In this document: positions 53,829 through 61,524 of the stretch, in pieces
How the letters are laid out: every line of letters starts with the position of its first letter
How positions within the stretch are numbered: the first letter of the stretch is position 1
Source: an uncultured Algibacter sp.
GTDB lineage: Bacteria; Bacteroidota; Bacteroidia; Flavobacteriales; Flavobacteriaceae
Direction: 5' to 3'
Length of the DNA stretch: 64,000 bases
NCBI RefSeq assembly: GCF_947495925.1
Contig: NZ_CANMAU010000004.1
Span: 124,001-188,000, forward strand
Program-made: the position numbers and the translations under genes
The notes under the pieces: model-generated
Database searches by the model: none
Seen by the model: only the letters and a program-made list of their open reading frames with translations
What the model was told of the DNA's origin: nothing

Positions 53829-54899
53829 TTACCTAGGTATTTCAACGGTTTCAATAATTTGTTTTATAATCTGCTTACTAGAAATACCTTCCATTTCACG
53901 TTCAGGGGTAACAATAACTCTATGGTGCAAAACTGGTATGGAGGCACGTTTAATATCTTCAGGAGTAACAAAATCTCGCCCTAACATAGCGGCAAAAGCT
54001 TTACTCGATTTTAATATGGCGATAGAGGCTCTTGGTGATGCGCCTAAATATAAAAAGGGATTGCTTCTGGTAGCCACAATAAGTTGCGCGATATATTTAA
54101 GCAAATGCGATTCTACTAAAACTTGAGATACTAAATTTTGATATTCTGCAATTTGAGAAGCGGTTAAAAATGATATGACTTCATCCGTTTTTACTTTATC
54201 CTTTAATTGATGCTCTCTAGAAAGTATCTCTATTTCTTCTTCCAAATTCGGATAATCAACATCTATTTTAAAAAGAAATCGATCTAATTGTGCCTCGGGT
54301 AATCTATAAGTACCTTCTTGCTCTACAGGATTTTGAGTAGCTAAAACCATAAACGGACTATCAAGCTTGAACTTCTTTCCGTCAATAGTGATTTGTTGTT
54401 CTTCCATAACTTCAAATAAAGCGGCTTGTGTTTTCGCTGGAGCTCTATTAATTTCATCAATCAAAATCATGTTTGAAAAAATGGGCCCTTTTTTAAATTC
54501 AAACTCTGAATCCTTTAGATTAAAAACTGAAGTTCCTAAAATATCACTTGGCATTAAATCTGGAGTGAACTGAATTCGACTAAAACCAACGCTTAAAGAC
54601 TTAGCTAATAATTTAGCAGTAATGGTTTTTGCTACACCAGGAACGCCTTCAATTAGGGAATGTCCTTTAGCAAGGAGTGAAGCAATAAGCATATCTATCA
54701 TGTCAGTCTGACCGACAATTATTTTTCCAACTTCAGCCTTGATTTTTTGAATACTTTGCTGAAGTTCGGATAAATCTAAACGGTTTTGAAATTGTATGCT
54801 GTTATCATCTTCATTTGGACCGCCATCATTTGAAACTTTTGTGGGTTCCTGTTGTGGAATGTAATTTTGGTGATCTTGAGGCTCTTTGTTTTCGTCCAT
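53829..54899 (-). CDS. MoxR family AAA+ ATPase
   Basis: 356 residues. A polar N-terminal extension of about 45 residues precedes the AAA+ domain: Walker A GVPGVAKTITAKLL, Walker B MILIDEINRAPAKTQAALFEVMEE, sensor VLATQNPVEQEGTYRLPEAQLDRF and LGASPRASIAI. MoxR proteins act as chaperones for vWA-containing or membrane complexes; the DUF58 protein is the expected partner. Confidence 0.95.
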   Translation of the reverse strand: MDENKEPQDHQNYIPQQEPTKVSNDGGPNEDDNSIQFQNRLDLSELQQSIQKIKAEVGKIIVGQTDMIDMLIASLLAKGHSLIEGVPGVAKTITAKLLAKSLSVGFSRIQFTPDLMPSDILGTSVFNLKDSEFEFKKGPIFSNMILIDEINRAPAKTQAALFEVMEEQQITIDGKKFKLDSPFMVLATQNPVEQEGTYRLPEAQLDRFLFKIDVDYPNLEEEIEILSREHQLKDKVKTDEVISFLTASQIAEYQNLVSQVLVESHLLKYIAQLIVATRSNPFLYLGASPRASIAILKSSKAFAAMLGRDFVTPEDIKRASIPVLHHRVIVTPEREMEGISSKQIIKQIIETVEIPR

Positions 54900-54901
54900 A
54901 A

Positions 54902-56107
54902 TTATTTTGAATAAAATGATTCAATATGTCTGTTTAATTTAATTAAGTTGTCTTCGAAAAACTCATTTTTCGTTCTCAACCAATTTATAAAATCAATTAC
55001 TTTTTTAACATCCTCCTTTTTTTTGGTTGACTTAGAGGTCAGTTTTTCTATAAAGCTGTCATCAAGTATGGCCGTGTCGATGTTATAATCGGTTCTTATT
55101 TTTTCTAAAAAGTACATTATTTTTTTATTAATTAAGTTTTTGTGGTCTTGCGTTTCAAAGTATAAATTTGATACTGTTTTTACAAAACCCACCGTAGTGT
55201 TTTGTAGCGGTTTAATTATTTTAATAATACGTTGTCTGCGTTTTGCATTAAATATCATAAAAAGAATACCAAAAACGATAGCTGTGTACCATGCCCACCG
55301 AAACGAAAGCTGCTCAAGAAACCAACTGAGGTTAGACTCTTTTTCAACATGGCCATCATAACCTGTTTGAATTTTAGTGTAGGAATCGAAATAAAGATCT
55401 TTTTCGGGTAAATATGACAAGATGCCCTGAGCATACTCATATCTGTTATCTTTTAGGAGGTTGTAGTTTGTGAAAGCTTTGGGTTCAGTATGCAGATAAA
55501 TTAATCCATCACCAAAGGGGATTTCAAGAAAGTTAACATGCTTATAATCAATTTTTGAATGGCCAAGTACTTTGTAATTTATGGAATCAAACCTTGAAAA
55601 ATAGCAGTCACCATTATTTCGGTCTATTTTTATGTTTTTAACATCAAGGTATTTTAAAGATTGATACGAAATACTATCGTTTTTATTTTCAATAAAGCCA
55701 ATATCTATACCTAAAGTATCGTGTATTTTTTGATGATAATTATAATCAGAAATAAATAAAGTATGACCAGAATTCACGAAATTGAGAAGCTCATCTACAG
55801 ATTCATCCTCTAAATAATTAGAATTTCCAATAATCATGAAACTGCCTTCTGCCACATGGTCTCCAAAACTATTTTCAGCATGTGCTTTTAAGTAGCTTGC
55901 CGGTTGGTGGTAAACTGTTCTAACTTTATTGTTTTTAAAAAGCTTGGGTAATTCTTTATAAAGTACACTTACACCATATGGTTTGTTGCTTTTTTCGTTA
56001 AAAGACTCTTCCCAATCAATAGTTTTAGTACGTTTTATACCAATAAAAATAGAAGCGGTAACAACTAGAATTGCTATTAGGATTAGAATAGGGAGTACTT
56101 TCTTCAT
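54902..56107 (-). CDS. DUF4350 domain membrane protein
   Basis: 401 residues. Membrane helices near 5-24 and about 268-286 bracket a periplasmic DUF4350 domain with SNKPYGVSVLYKELPKLF and GHTLFISDYNYHQ, resembling a glutamine-amidotransferase-like fold. The C-terminal cytosolic tail of about 110 residues is helical. Function unknown; part of the MoxR cluster, overlapping the next gene by 4 bases. Confidence 0.9.
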   Translation of the reverse strand: MKKVLPILILIAILVVTASIFIGIKRTKTIDWEESFNEKSNKPYGVSVLYKELPKLFKNNKVRTVYHQPASYLKAHAENSFGDHVAEGSFMIIGNSNYLEDESVDELLNFVNSGHTLFISDYNYHQKIHDTLGIDIGFIENKNDSISYQSLKYLDVKNIKIDRNNGDCYFSRFDSINYKVLGHSKIDYKHVNFLEIPFGDGLIYLHTEPKAFTNYNLLKDNRYEYAQGILSYLPEKDLYFDSYTKIQTGYDGHVEKESNLSWFLEQLSFRWAWYTAIVFGILFMIFNAKRRQRIIKIIKPLQNTTVGFVKTVSNLYFETQDHKNLINKKIMYFLEKIRTDYNIDTAILDDSFIEKLTSKSTKKKEDVKKVIDFINWLRTKNEFFEDNLIKLNRHIESFYSK

Positions 56108-56829
56108 TTCTCAACCTGTTTTAAAAGGGTTTCAAAATTAACTTTAGCTTTCTCGTACTTTTCGAAGGGTAAATGAAATTTTCCATACCAGATGTAATTA
56201 TAGAGATAAGAAGTGTAATCAAAATCTTTGCTAAAGGACTTGCCTCTTATTTCGTTTAAATACTCACTATTTGTTTTGTCATCTTCAAACTTAATATAAT
56301 TTTTAATACTTAATGTTTTTAATACCAGTAAATAATAATAACGTACCGCTAGTCTATAATCATTATTGTTTTCAGCATTTTTAATGAGGTTATTAATGTC
56401 TGTGCCTTCAATGTTCTCTGCTGTGATATTGTCGTAGCTATTTATTGTTTTATTCTTTTTTGTAGAAAACAACCTTGAGCCACCTTCATTTACTAAAATG
56501 TAAATTAAAAATAGAACGGCTCCAGCAATAGCTAAATAAAAGAGCCAGTTTAAAGGGCCGAGGTTTATAGATAGTTGATCGTTATTATTTTGCTCTTTTT
56601 GTTTGGGTTTGGCATTTTTGAAATCTTCATAATTTCCAGACCCAGGAGGTGTATGACCAACATAATCTTCACCTTCGTAATTAAATTTATCACTAGAATA
56701 ACGTTCTTTAAAATCATCATCGAAATAGCGAGAGGTCGCAATAGATTGACTGAAGTGCGTTGCATAGACTTGATTACACGGTCCCATGAAAAATAAACAA
56801 AAAAGTATATGTAGGAATTTGTTATTCAA
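56104..56829 (-). CDS. DUF4129 domain membrane protein
   Basis: 241 residues: signal peptide (about 1-23), a low-complexity polar region, one membrane helix (about 89-110) and a cytosolic C-terminal DUF4129 domain (YRLAVRYYYLLVLKTLS, YTSYLYNYIWYGKFHL). Function unknown. It overlaps the genes on both sides by 4 bases each, so translation is coupled. Confidence 0.9.
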   Translation of the reverse strand: MNNKFLHILFCLFFMGPCNQVYATHFSQSIATSRYFDDDFKERYSSDKFNYEGEDYVGHTPPGSGNYEDFKNAKPKQKEQNNNDQLSINLGPLNWLFYLAIAGAVLFLIYILVNEGGSRLFSTKKNKTINSYDNITAENIEGTDINNLIKNAENNNDYRLAVRYYYLLVLKTLSIKNYIKFEDDKTNSEYLNEIRGKSFSKDFDYTSYLYNYIWYGKFHLPFEKYEKAKVNFETLLKQVEK

Positions 56830-57815
56830 ATATTTAACGCGCTTATTGTTGGGGTTTGTGTAATTTGCTTTTGGACTTTAAAGGGATAAATTAAATAGTA
56901 ATAACTGATAATGCTCAGAGTTATAAGAATGATTCCAACCGATAACCAATGGGGCATAATGTTAGAATATCTGGTTACAAAACCTTCTAAAAATCCTGCA
57001 GCAAAGGTAAAAGGGAACGTACTAATCAATATTTTAATCCCCGTTTTAGCGCCCATTTTGAACGAAGTATACCTTGAATGTGTACCTGGGAATAAAATAC
57101 TAGCTCCTAATAATAATCCGGCAGCGGCTTCAATAACAATGGCAAAAACTTCCATGGAACCATGAATCCATATACCTCTAACACTTTCCCAGAATACCCC
57201 TTTGTCATAAAAAAAATATTGAAAAGATCCCAACATAATACAGTTGTTAAACATAACATACAAGGTGCCAATACCCAGAAAAACCCCAAGAACGAAAGCA
57301 ATTATGCCTACTTTTAAATTGTTAATCGTAATGCCAATAAAACTTCCCCAGTTACTCCCGCTTTTATAGACAGCCACAGGATCTCCAGCTTCAATGTTTT
57401 CCAAAGACATATTCACGTAATTATCACCTAAAACAGACCTTACAAATTCACCATCGTTGGCAGCAGAAATAGCACCTATAAAAGTGAAAGTTAAAAATAT
57501 AGTAAATGCCACGTAGATGTATTTCCGGTATTGATAACAAATCAATGGGACCTCAACCTTCCAAAACTCCAAAATTCTATTGGAATCTTCACGTTTCGTT
57601 TTATAAATTTTTTGAAATGCCTTTGCCGCTAATTGGTTGAGGTATGTTATAACCTTACTTTTTGGATAGTAGGTTTGGGCGTATGCTAAGTCATTAATTA
57701 AATGAATGTATTGAGAAGCCAATTCATCAGGGTTTTCAAAATCGTTATTGAAGACCGCTTTTTCAAAACTTAACCATTTTTCTTTATTTTGCTTGATGAA
57801 TGAAACTTCTCTCAT
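56826..57815 (-). CDS. SpoIIM family membrane protein
   Basis: 329 residues. A helical N-terminal 90 residues (SFIKQNKEKWLSFEKAVF) leads to the SpoIIM/DUF95 core with five or six membrane helices, including VGIIAFVLGVFLGIGTLYVMF, GIWIHGSMEVFAIVIEAAAG (split) and the loop after GLLLGASILFPG. First gene of the minus-strand cluster; its start lies only 24 bases from the divergent RDD gene. Confidence 0.93.
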   Translation of the reverse strand: MREVSFIKQNKEKWLSFEKAVFNNDFENPDELASQYIHLINDLAYAQTYYPKSKVITYLNQLAAKAFQKIYKTKREDSNRILEFWKVEVPLICYQYRKYIYVAFTIFLTFTFIGAISAANDGEFVRSVLGDNYVNMSLENIEAGDPVAVYKSGSNWGSFIGITINNLKVGIIAFVLGVFLGIGTLYVMFNNCIMLGSFQYFFYDKGVFWESVRGIWIHGSMEVFAIVIEAAAGLLLGASILFPGTHSRYTSFKMGAKTGIKILISTFPFTFAAGFLEGFVTRYSNIMPHWLSVGIILITLSIISYYYLIYPFKVQKQITQTPTISALNI

Positions 57816-57822
57816 ATATTTG
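57793..57822 (+). promoter_or_regulatory. promoter of the RDD gene (TTG, 19 bp, TATATTTG)
   Basis: TTG at 57793-57795 and TATATTTG at 57815-57822, spacer 19, a strong match to the Bacteroidota consensus. Its upstream half lies inside the SpoIIM coding sequence and the start would be about 12 bases before the RDD ATG. Confidence 0.7.
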
Positions 57823-57839
57823 ATAAAATAAAATATAAA

Positions 57840-58559
57840 ATGTCAGAGTTACAAATTAACACTACTCAAAATGTAAAAATATCTTTCAATGCTTCTGGAG
57901 CGGGAGAGCGGTTATTGGCATTTATTATTGATATGGTCATTAAAATTGGTTATTTAATGGTTTTAAATTGGACTTTTGGTGCCTTTGATAACATGGATCA
58001 ATGGTCGCAAATAGCTATAAATACGGTTTTAGGTTTCCCCGTAATGTTTTATACTTTAGGTTTAGAATCTGTTCTGGAGGGACAAACCATTGGTAAACGA
58101 ATCATGAAAATTAGGGTAGTTAAAATAGATGGGTATCAGGCTTCATTTTCTGATTATGTAGTACGCTGGTTTTTCAGAATTGTTGATGTTTATATACTTG
58201 GTCTGGGTTTTTTTGTGATGCTTTTCAATAAAAAAACGCAACGTTTAGGTGATATGGCGGCCGGAACAGCTGTTATTGGTTTAAAAGATAGTGTTACCAT
58301 TAATCACACGATATTAGAAAATTTAAAAGAAGATTATAAGCCTACCTATCCTAATGTTATAAAACTATCAGATAACGACGTTCGAATTATAAAAGAAACC
58401 TTCAATATCGCAAGGGCTTCTAGAGATTATCAAACTTTAATTAAATTGAGGTCGAAAATTATGGAAGTGGCAGGAATTAAAACAATGCGGCAAAAAAGTG
58501 ATATGGAGTTTGTTGATGTGGTTTTAAAAGATTATAATTTCTATACTCAAGATATGTAA
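57840..58559 (+). CDS. RDD family membrane protein
   Basis: 239 residues. RDD domain (about 15-150): NASGAGERLLAFIIDMVIKIGY with the Arg/Asp marks, TIGKRIMKIRVVKIDG and RLGDMAAGTAVIG. A C-terminal cytosolic part of about 90 residues follows. RDD proteins are presumed transporters or ion antiporters. Paired with SpoIIM in this and other phyla. Confidence 0.94.
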   Translation: MSELQINTTQNVKISFNASGAGERLLAFIIDMVIKIGYLMVLNWTFGAFDNMDQWSQIAINTVLGFPVMFYTLGLESVLEGQTIGKRIMKIRVVKIDGYQASFSDYVVRWFFRIVDVYILGLGFFVMLFNKKTQRLGDMAAGTAVIGLKDSVTINHTILENLKEDYKPTYPNVIKLSDNDVRIIKETFNIARASRDYQTLIKLRSKIMEVAGIKTMRQKSDMEFVDVVLKDYNFYTQDM

Positions 58560-58574
58560 GTGGCTTATTATAAT

Positions 58575-58649
58575 GGCGTTACCCAAAGGGTCAGGCTTTC
58601 ACAAGTCGCTCTCTGCGAGGAGCTCCAATAATTGCTCCATCCCTAACGC
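58575..58649. repeat. intergenic dispersed repeat, copy 2
   Basis: A 75-base element with the same ends as the copy at 41243: GGCGTTACCC and GGGTCAGGCTTTC on the left, ATCCCTAACGC on the right. The middle is different and contains the short hairpin CTCTGCGAGGAG. Confidence 0.75.
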
Positions 58650-58684
58650 AATCCGCGACTGGCTACAAAATTTAGTTAAACATT

Positions 58685-59290
58685 ATGTTTTATATCATAG
58701 ATATTTTAGGAACAATAGCTTTTGCCATCTCAGGTGTTTTAGTAGCTTTTAATAAGAAAATGGATGTATTCGGGGTTCTTATTATCGCCTTTGTAACAGC
58801 AGTTGGCGGAGGGACTTTACGTGATTTACTTATTGGAGAAACACCAGTAAGTTGGATGCAAGACATGACTTATACCTATATTATTTTAGGGTCAGCTGTT
58901 TTTGCTATAGTTTTTAGAAGTAAAATAAACTATTTAAGAACCTCATTGTTTCTTTTTGATACTATAGGTATCGGTTTGTACACTGTAGTTGGTATTGAAA
59001 AAGGGTTAAATGTTGAATTGCATTCAGTAATTTGCATTGCCTTAGGAACCATAACTGCCACATTTGGAGGTGTGATTCGTGATATTTTATGTAATGAAAT
59101 TCCAGCAATATTCCGCAAAGAAATTTATGCTACGGCATGTATTCTAGGAGGGGTTGTGTATTTCTTGTTGATTAATTTTCCAATTCCAAATAATATAGTA
59201 TTTGTTATAGCCGGCATTGTGGTTATATTAATTAGGTTATTGGCGGTAAAATTTAAAATAGCTTTGCCAAATATTTATCTAAGCAAGTGA
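58685..59290 (+). CDS. TRIC (UPF0126) family membrane channel
   Basis: 201 residues with seven membrane helices in two repeats. Each repeat has the TRIC signature: FVTAVGGGTLRDLLIG and ATFGGVIRDILCNEIPAIF. Bacterial members are trimeric cation channels. Single gene; its stop is 3 bases from that of the convergent isomerase gene. Confidence 0.95.
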   Translation: MFYIIDILGTIAFAISGVLVAFNKKMDVFGVLIIAFVTAVGGGTLRDLLIGETPVSWMQDMTYTYIILGSAVFAIVFRSKINYLRTSLFLFDTIGIGLYTVVGIEKGLNVELHSVICIALGTITATFGGVIRDILCNEIPAIFRKEIYATACILGGVVYFLLINFPIPNNIVFVIAGIVVILIRLLAVKFKIALPNIYLSK

Positions 59291-59293
59291 CAA

Positions 59294-59998
59294 TTATCTA
59301 ACAATCTCAGCTTTTCGAATAAATATATTTCGCATAGGCCAATCTCCATCATCAGTATCTACAGCTGCAATTTTATCAACCACATCCATACCTTTTATGA
59401 CTTTTCCAAAAATAGTATAGTCACCATCTAAAAAGTGTGCGCCACCTCGCTGCTGCACTATAAAAAACTCATAAGGCGAAGCCAATTTATGCGGATTGTC
59501 AATTTCACTACTAGGCATTGATACGACACCGCGGTCATGTTTAAAACCTCTTTTCGTATCAGCTGGAAGTAAGTATTTGCCAATATGTGCGCGTTTTCTA
59601 GCTGTTTTTTTATCGTCACTATTTCCTGCTTGAACCATGAAATTATCTATTACTCTGTAAAATTGAGTACCATCAAAATAATGCTGTTTAGTGAGCCAAA
59701 TAAAGTTAGATCGGTGAAATTTTGTTTCATTAAAAAGCAATATAGTAATGTTTCCAAAATCTGTTGTCAGGCGTACAGTATTCTCTTTGTGGTGCTTGTC
59801 GTATTCTAGGAAAAAATCCATAGCACTTCTAGAATTTAGCTTTGGAAATTCCCTTTCTGGTAGGTCAGTAGTACTTTTTGTAATTTCTTTTTTTTTAGGT
59901 TTAGCAACTTCAGTTTCCAAAGTTGTTTTCTTTTTGGTTTGTTTATCTTCACAGTTCAAAAAAAGAAATAAGAAGCAAAAACTAAGGATAATTCTCAT
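59294..59998 (-). CDS. cyclophilin-type peptidyl-prolyl isomerase lipoprotein
   Basis: 234 residues from the ATG at 59998, which gives a lipoprotein signal (LFLFLNC, C15). A frame extension upstream would lie in the Nudix gene. The cyclophilin domain (about 72-232) has TTDFGNITILLF, FYRVIDNFMVQAGN, GVVSMPSSE and FTIFGKVIKGMDVVDKI-type motifs (IFGKVIKGMDVVD). It speeds proline isomerisation in periplasmic proteins. Its start codon is only two bases from that of the divergent Nudix gene. Confidence 0.92.
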   Translation of the reverse strand: MRIILSFCFLFLFLNCEDKQTKKKTTLETEVAKPKKKEITKSTTDLPEREFPKLNSRSAMDFFLEYDKHHKENTVRLTTDFGNITILLFNETKFHRSNFIWLTKQHYFDGTQFYRVIDNFMVQAGNSDDKKTARKRAHIGKYLLPADTKRGFKHDRGVVSMPSSEIDNPHKLASPYEFFIVQQRGGAHFLDGDYTIFGKVIKGMDVVDKIAAVDTDDGDWPMRNIFIRKAEIVR

Positions 59999-60000
59999 AA

Positions 60001-60642
60001 ATGAATTTTGATAATTTTTTACAATCGCTATCAAAAATAAAAAATATACCGCTACCAGGGGAAACATCACACTTTAAAATGGTACCCCCTTTTCGTAGGG
60101 CACTTTTAAATAAACAAAAAGAAAACGAAAAAAAAGCGAAGCAGGCTGGAGTTCTGGCGCTTTTTTATCCAGATAGTAGTAACGCAACCAAGTTCGTTTT
60201 AATATTAAGAAAAACATACAAAGGAGTTCATTCTGCGCAAGTTGCTTTTCCGGGTGGTAAGTTAGAGGAGGCCGATGCCTCATTAGAAGACGCTGCCTTA
60301 AGAGAAACTTTTGAAGAAGTAGGAGTTCCTTTAGAAAGTATGCAAGTTATAAGAGAGTTATCGCAGGTTTATATCCCTCCTAGTAATTTTTATGTACAAC
60401 CTTATTTGGGGATAGTAAGAAATACCCCTCGGTTTATAAAGCAGGATGATGAGGTTGAATCTATAATAGAGGTACATTTAGATGATTTTTTAAGTGAGAA
60501 CGCATTAATAATTAGAAAAGTTAACACCTCATATAGTGTTGAGGTTGAGGTTCCTGCCTTTAAATTGAATGGTCATGTGGTCTGGGGAGCCACGGCTATG
60601 ATGCTTAGCGAGATTAAAGACCTGTTAAAAGAACTTGTGTAG
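60001..60642 (+). CDS. Nudix hydrolase, CoA pyrophosphatase type
   Basis: 213 residues. The UPF0035 CoA-ase motif before the box (LRKTYKGVHSAQVAFPGGK) and a Nudix box ALRETFEEVGV with the required REUxEExGU pattern are present. It would cleave CoA or its degraded forms to 4'-phosphopantetheine. Start at ATG 60001, head-to-head with the isomerase gene; the promoter must lie inside the latter's coding sequence. Confidence 0.94.
   Translation: MNFDNFLQSLSKIKNIPLPGETSHFKMVPPFRRALLNKQKENEKKAKQAGVLALFYPDSSNATKFVLILRKTYKGVHSAQVAFPGGKLEEADASLEDAALRETFEEVGVPLESMQVIRELSQVYIPPSNFYVQPYLGIVRNTPRFIKQDDEVESIIEVHLDDFLSENALIIRKVNTSYSVEVEVPAFKLNGHVVWGATAMMLSEIKDLLKELV
60032..60039 (-). promoter_or_regulatory. 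candidate -7 box (TATTTTTG) for the isomerase gene, inside the Nudix gene
   Basis: Exact TAnnTTTG on the minus strand, 33 bases before the isomerase ATG and within Nudix coding sequence. No clear -33 motif. Confidence 0.35.
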
Positions 60643-60663
60643 TTAGCATATTTATTACCTTTG
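60635..60663 (+). promoter_or_regulatory. promoter of the acyltransferase gene (TTG, 18 bp, TACCTTTG)
   Basis: TTG at 60635-60637 and TACCTTTG at 60656-60663 with an 18-base spacer, 29 bases before the ATG. Confidence 0.65.
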
Positions 60664-60692
60664 CACTCACCAACCAATTTGACGTGTGATTT

Positions 60693-61490
60693 ATGGGATT
60701 GTTTAAAAAAAATCCATTCGGGCATATACTTTTTCTAAAAAAATGGCTCATTAGGGTATTTGGGCTATTAACCCACAGAAGGTTTAGAGGGTTTAATGAA
60801 CTTCAAATTGAAGGCTCCGAAATCCTAAAAGATTTGCCTGATACTAATGTTTTATTTATTTCCAATCATCAGACGTATTTTGCCGATGTGGTTGCTATGT
60901 TTCATGTTTTTAATGCCAGCCTAAGCGGTAGGGTCGATTCCATAAAAAATGTTGGATATATATGGAATCCTAAGCTAAACATTTATTATGTAGCTGCGAA
61001 AGAGACCATGAAAGCAGGTTTGCTACCAAAAATTTTGGCGTACATGGGGTCCATAAGTATTGAAAGAACTTGGCGATCTCAGGGTAAAGATGTTAATAGA
61101 CAAGTTAAAATGAGTGATATTTCTAGTATAGGGAAAGCACTGGATGATGGCTGGGTAATTACATTCCCGCAAGGAACTACCACACCATTTAAACCTATTA
61201 GAAAGGGGACAGCTCATATTATTAAGCGTTATAAACCGGTCGTAATTCCTATTGTTATTGATGGGTTTAGGAGGTCTTTTGATAAGAAAGGGCTTCGAAT
61301 TAAGAAAAAAAATATTCTTCAAACTATTGAAATAAAAGAGCCTCTTGATATTGATTACGATAATGAAACTACCAACGATATTGTAAAAAGAATAGAGTAC
61401 GCCATTGAGCAGCATCCTTCATTCTTAAAAGTGATTTCTCAAAAAGATTTAGAAGCTCAGGAAGCTTTAAATAAATTAAGGGAGTGGTAG
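60693..61490 (+). CDS. PlsC-type 1-acyl-glycerol-phosphate acyltransferase
   Basis: 265 residues. The acceptor motif reads SNHQTYFADVVA, so His and Asp are five residues apart instead of the four of the HX4D motif. Further marks are SIERTWR and TFPQGTTTPFKPIRKGTAHI, where the usual FPEGT Glu is Gln. It is membrane associated and would acylate lysophosphatidate or a related lipid. The two motif variants appear common to a flavobacterial subfamily (from memory). Confidence 0.88.
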   Translation: MGLFKKNPFGHILFLKKWLIRVFGLLTHRRFRGFNELQIEGSEILKDLPDTNVLFISNHQTYFADVVAMFHVFNASLSGRVDSIKNVGYIWNPKLNIYYVAAKETMKAGLLPKILAYMGSISIERTWRSQGKDVNRQVKMSDISSIGKALDDGWVITFPQGTTTPFKPIRKGTAHIIKRYKPVVIPIVIDGFRRSFDKKGLRIKKKNILQTIEIKEPLDIDYDNETTNDIVKRIEYAIEQHPSFLKVISQKDLEAQEALNKLREW

Positions 61491-61524
61491 GTTTTTAATA
61501 TGATAATACTGGGTTGGTTAAGGC

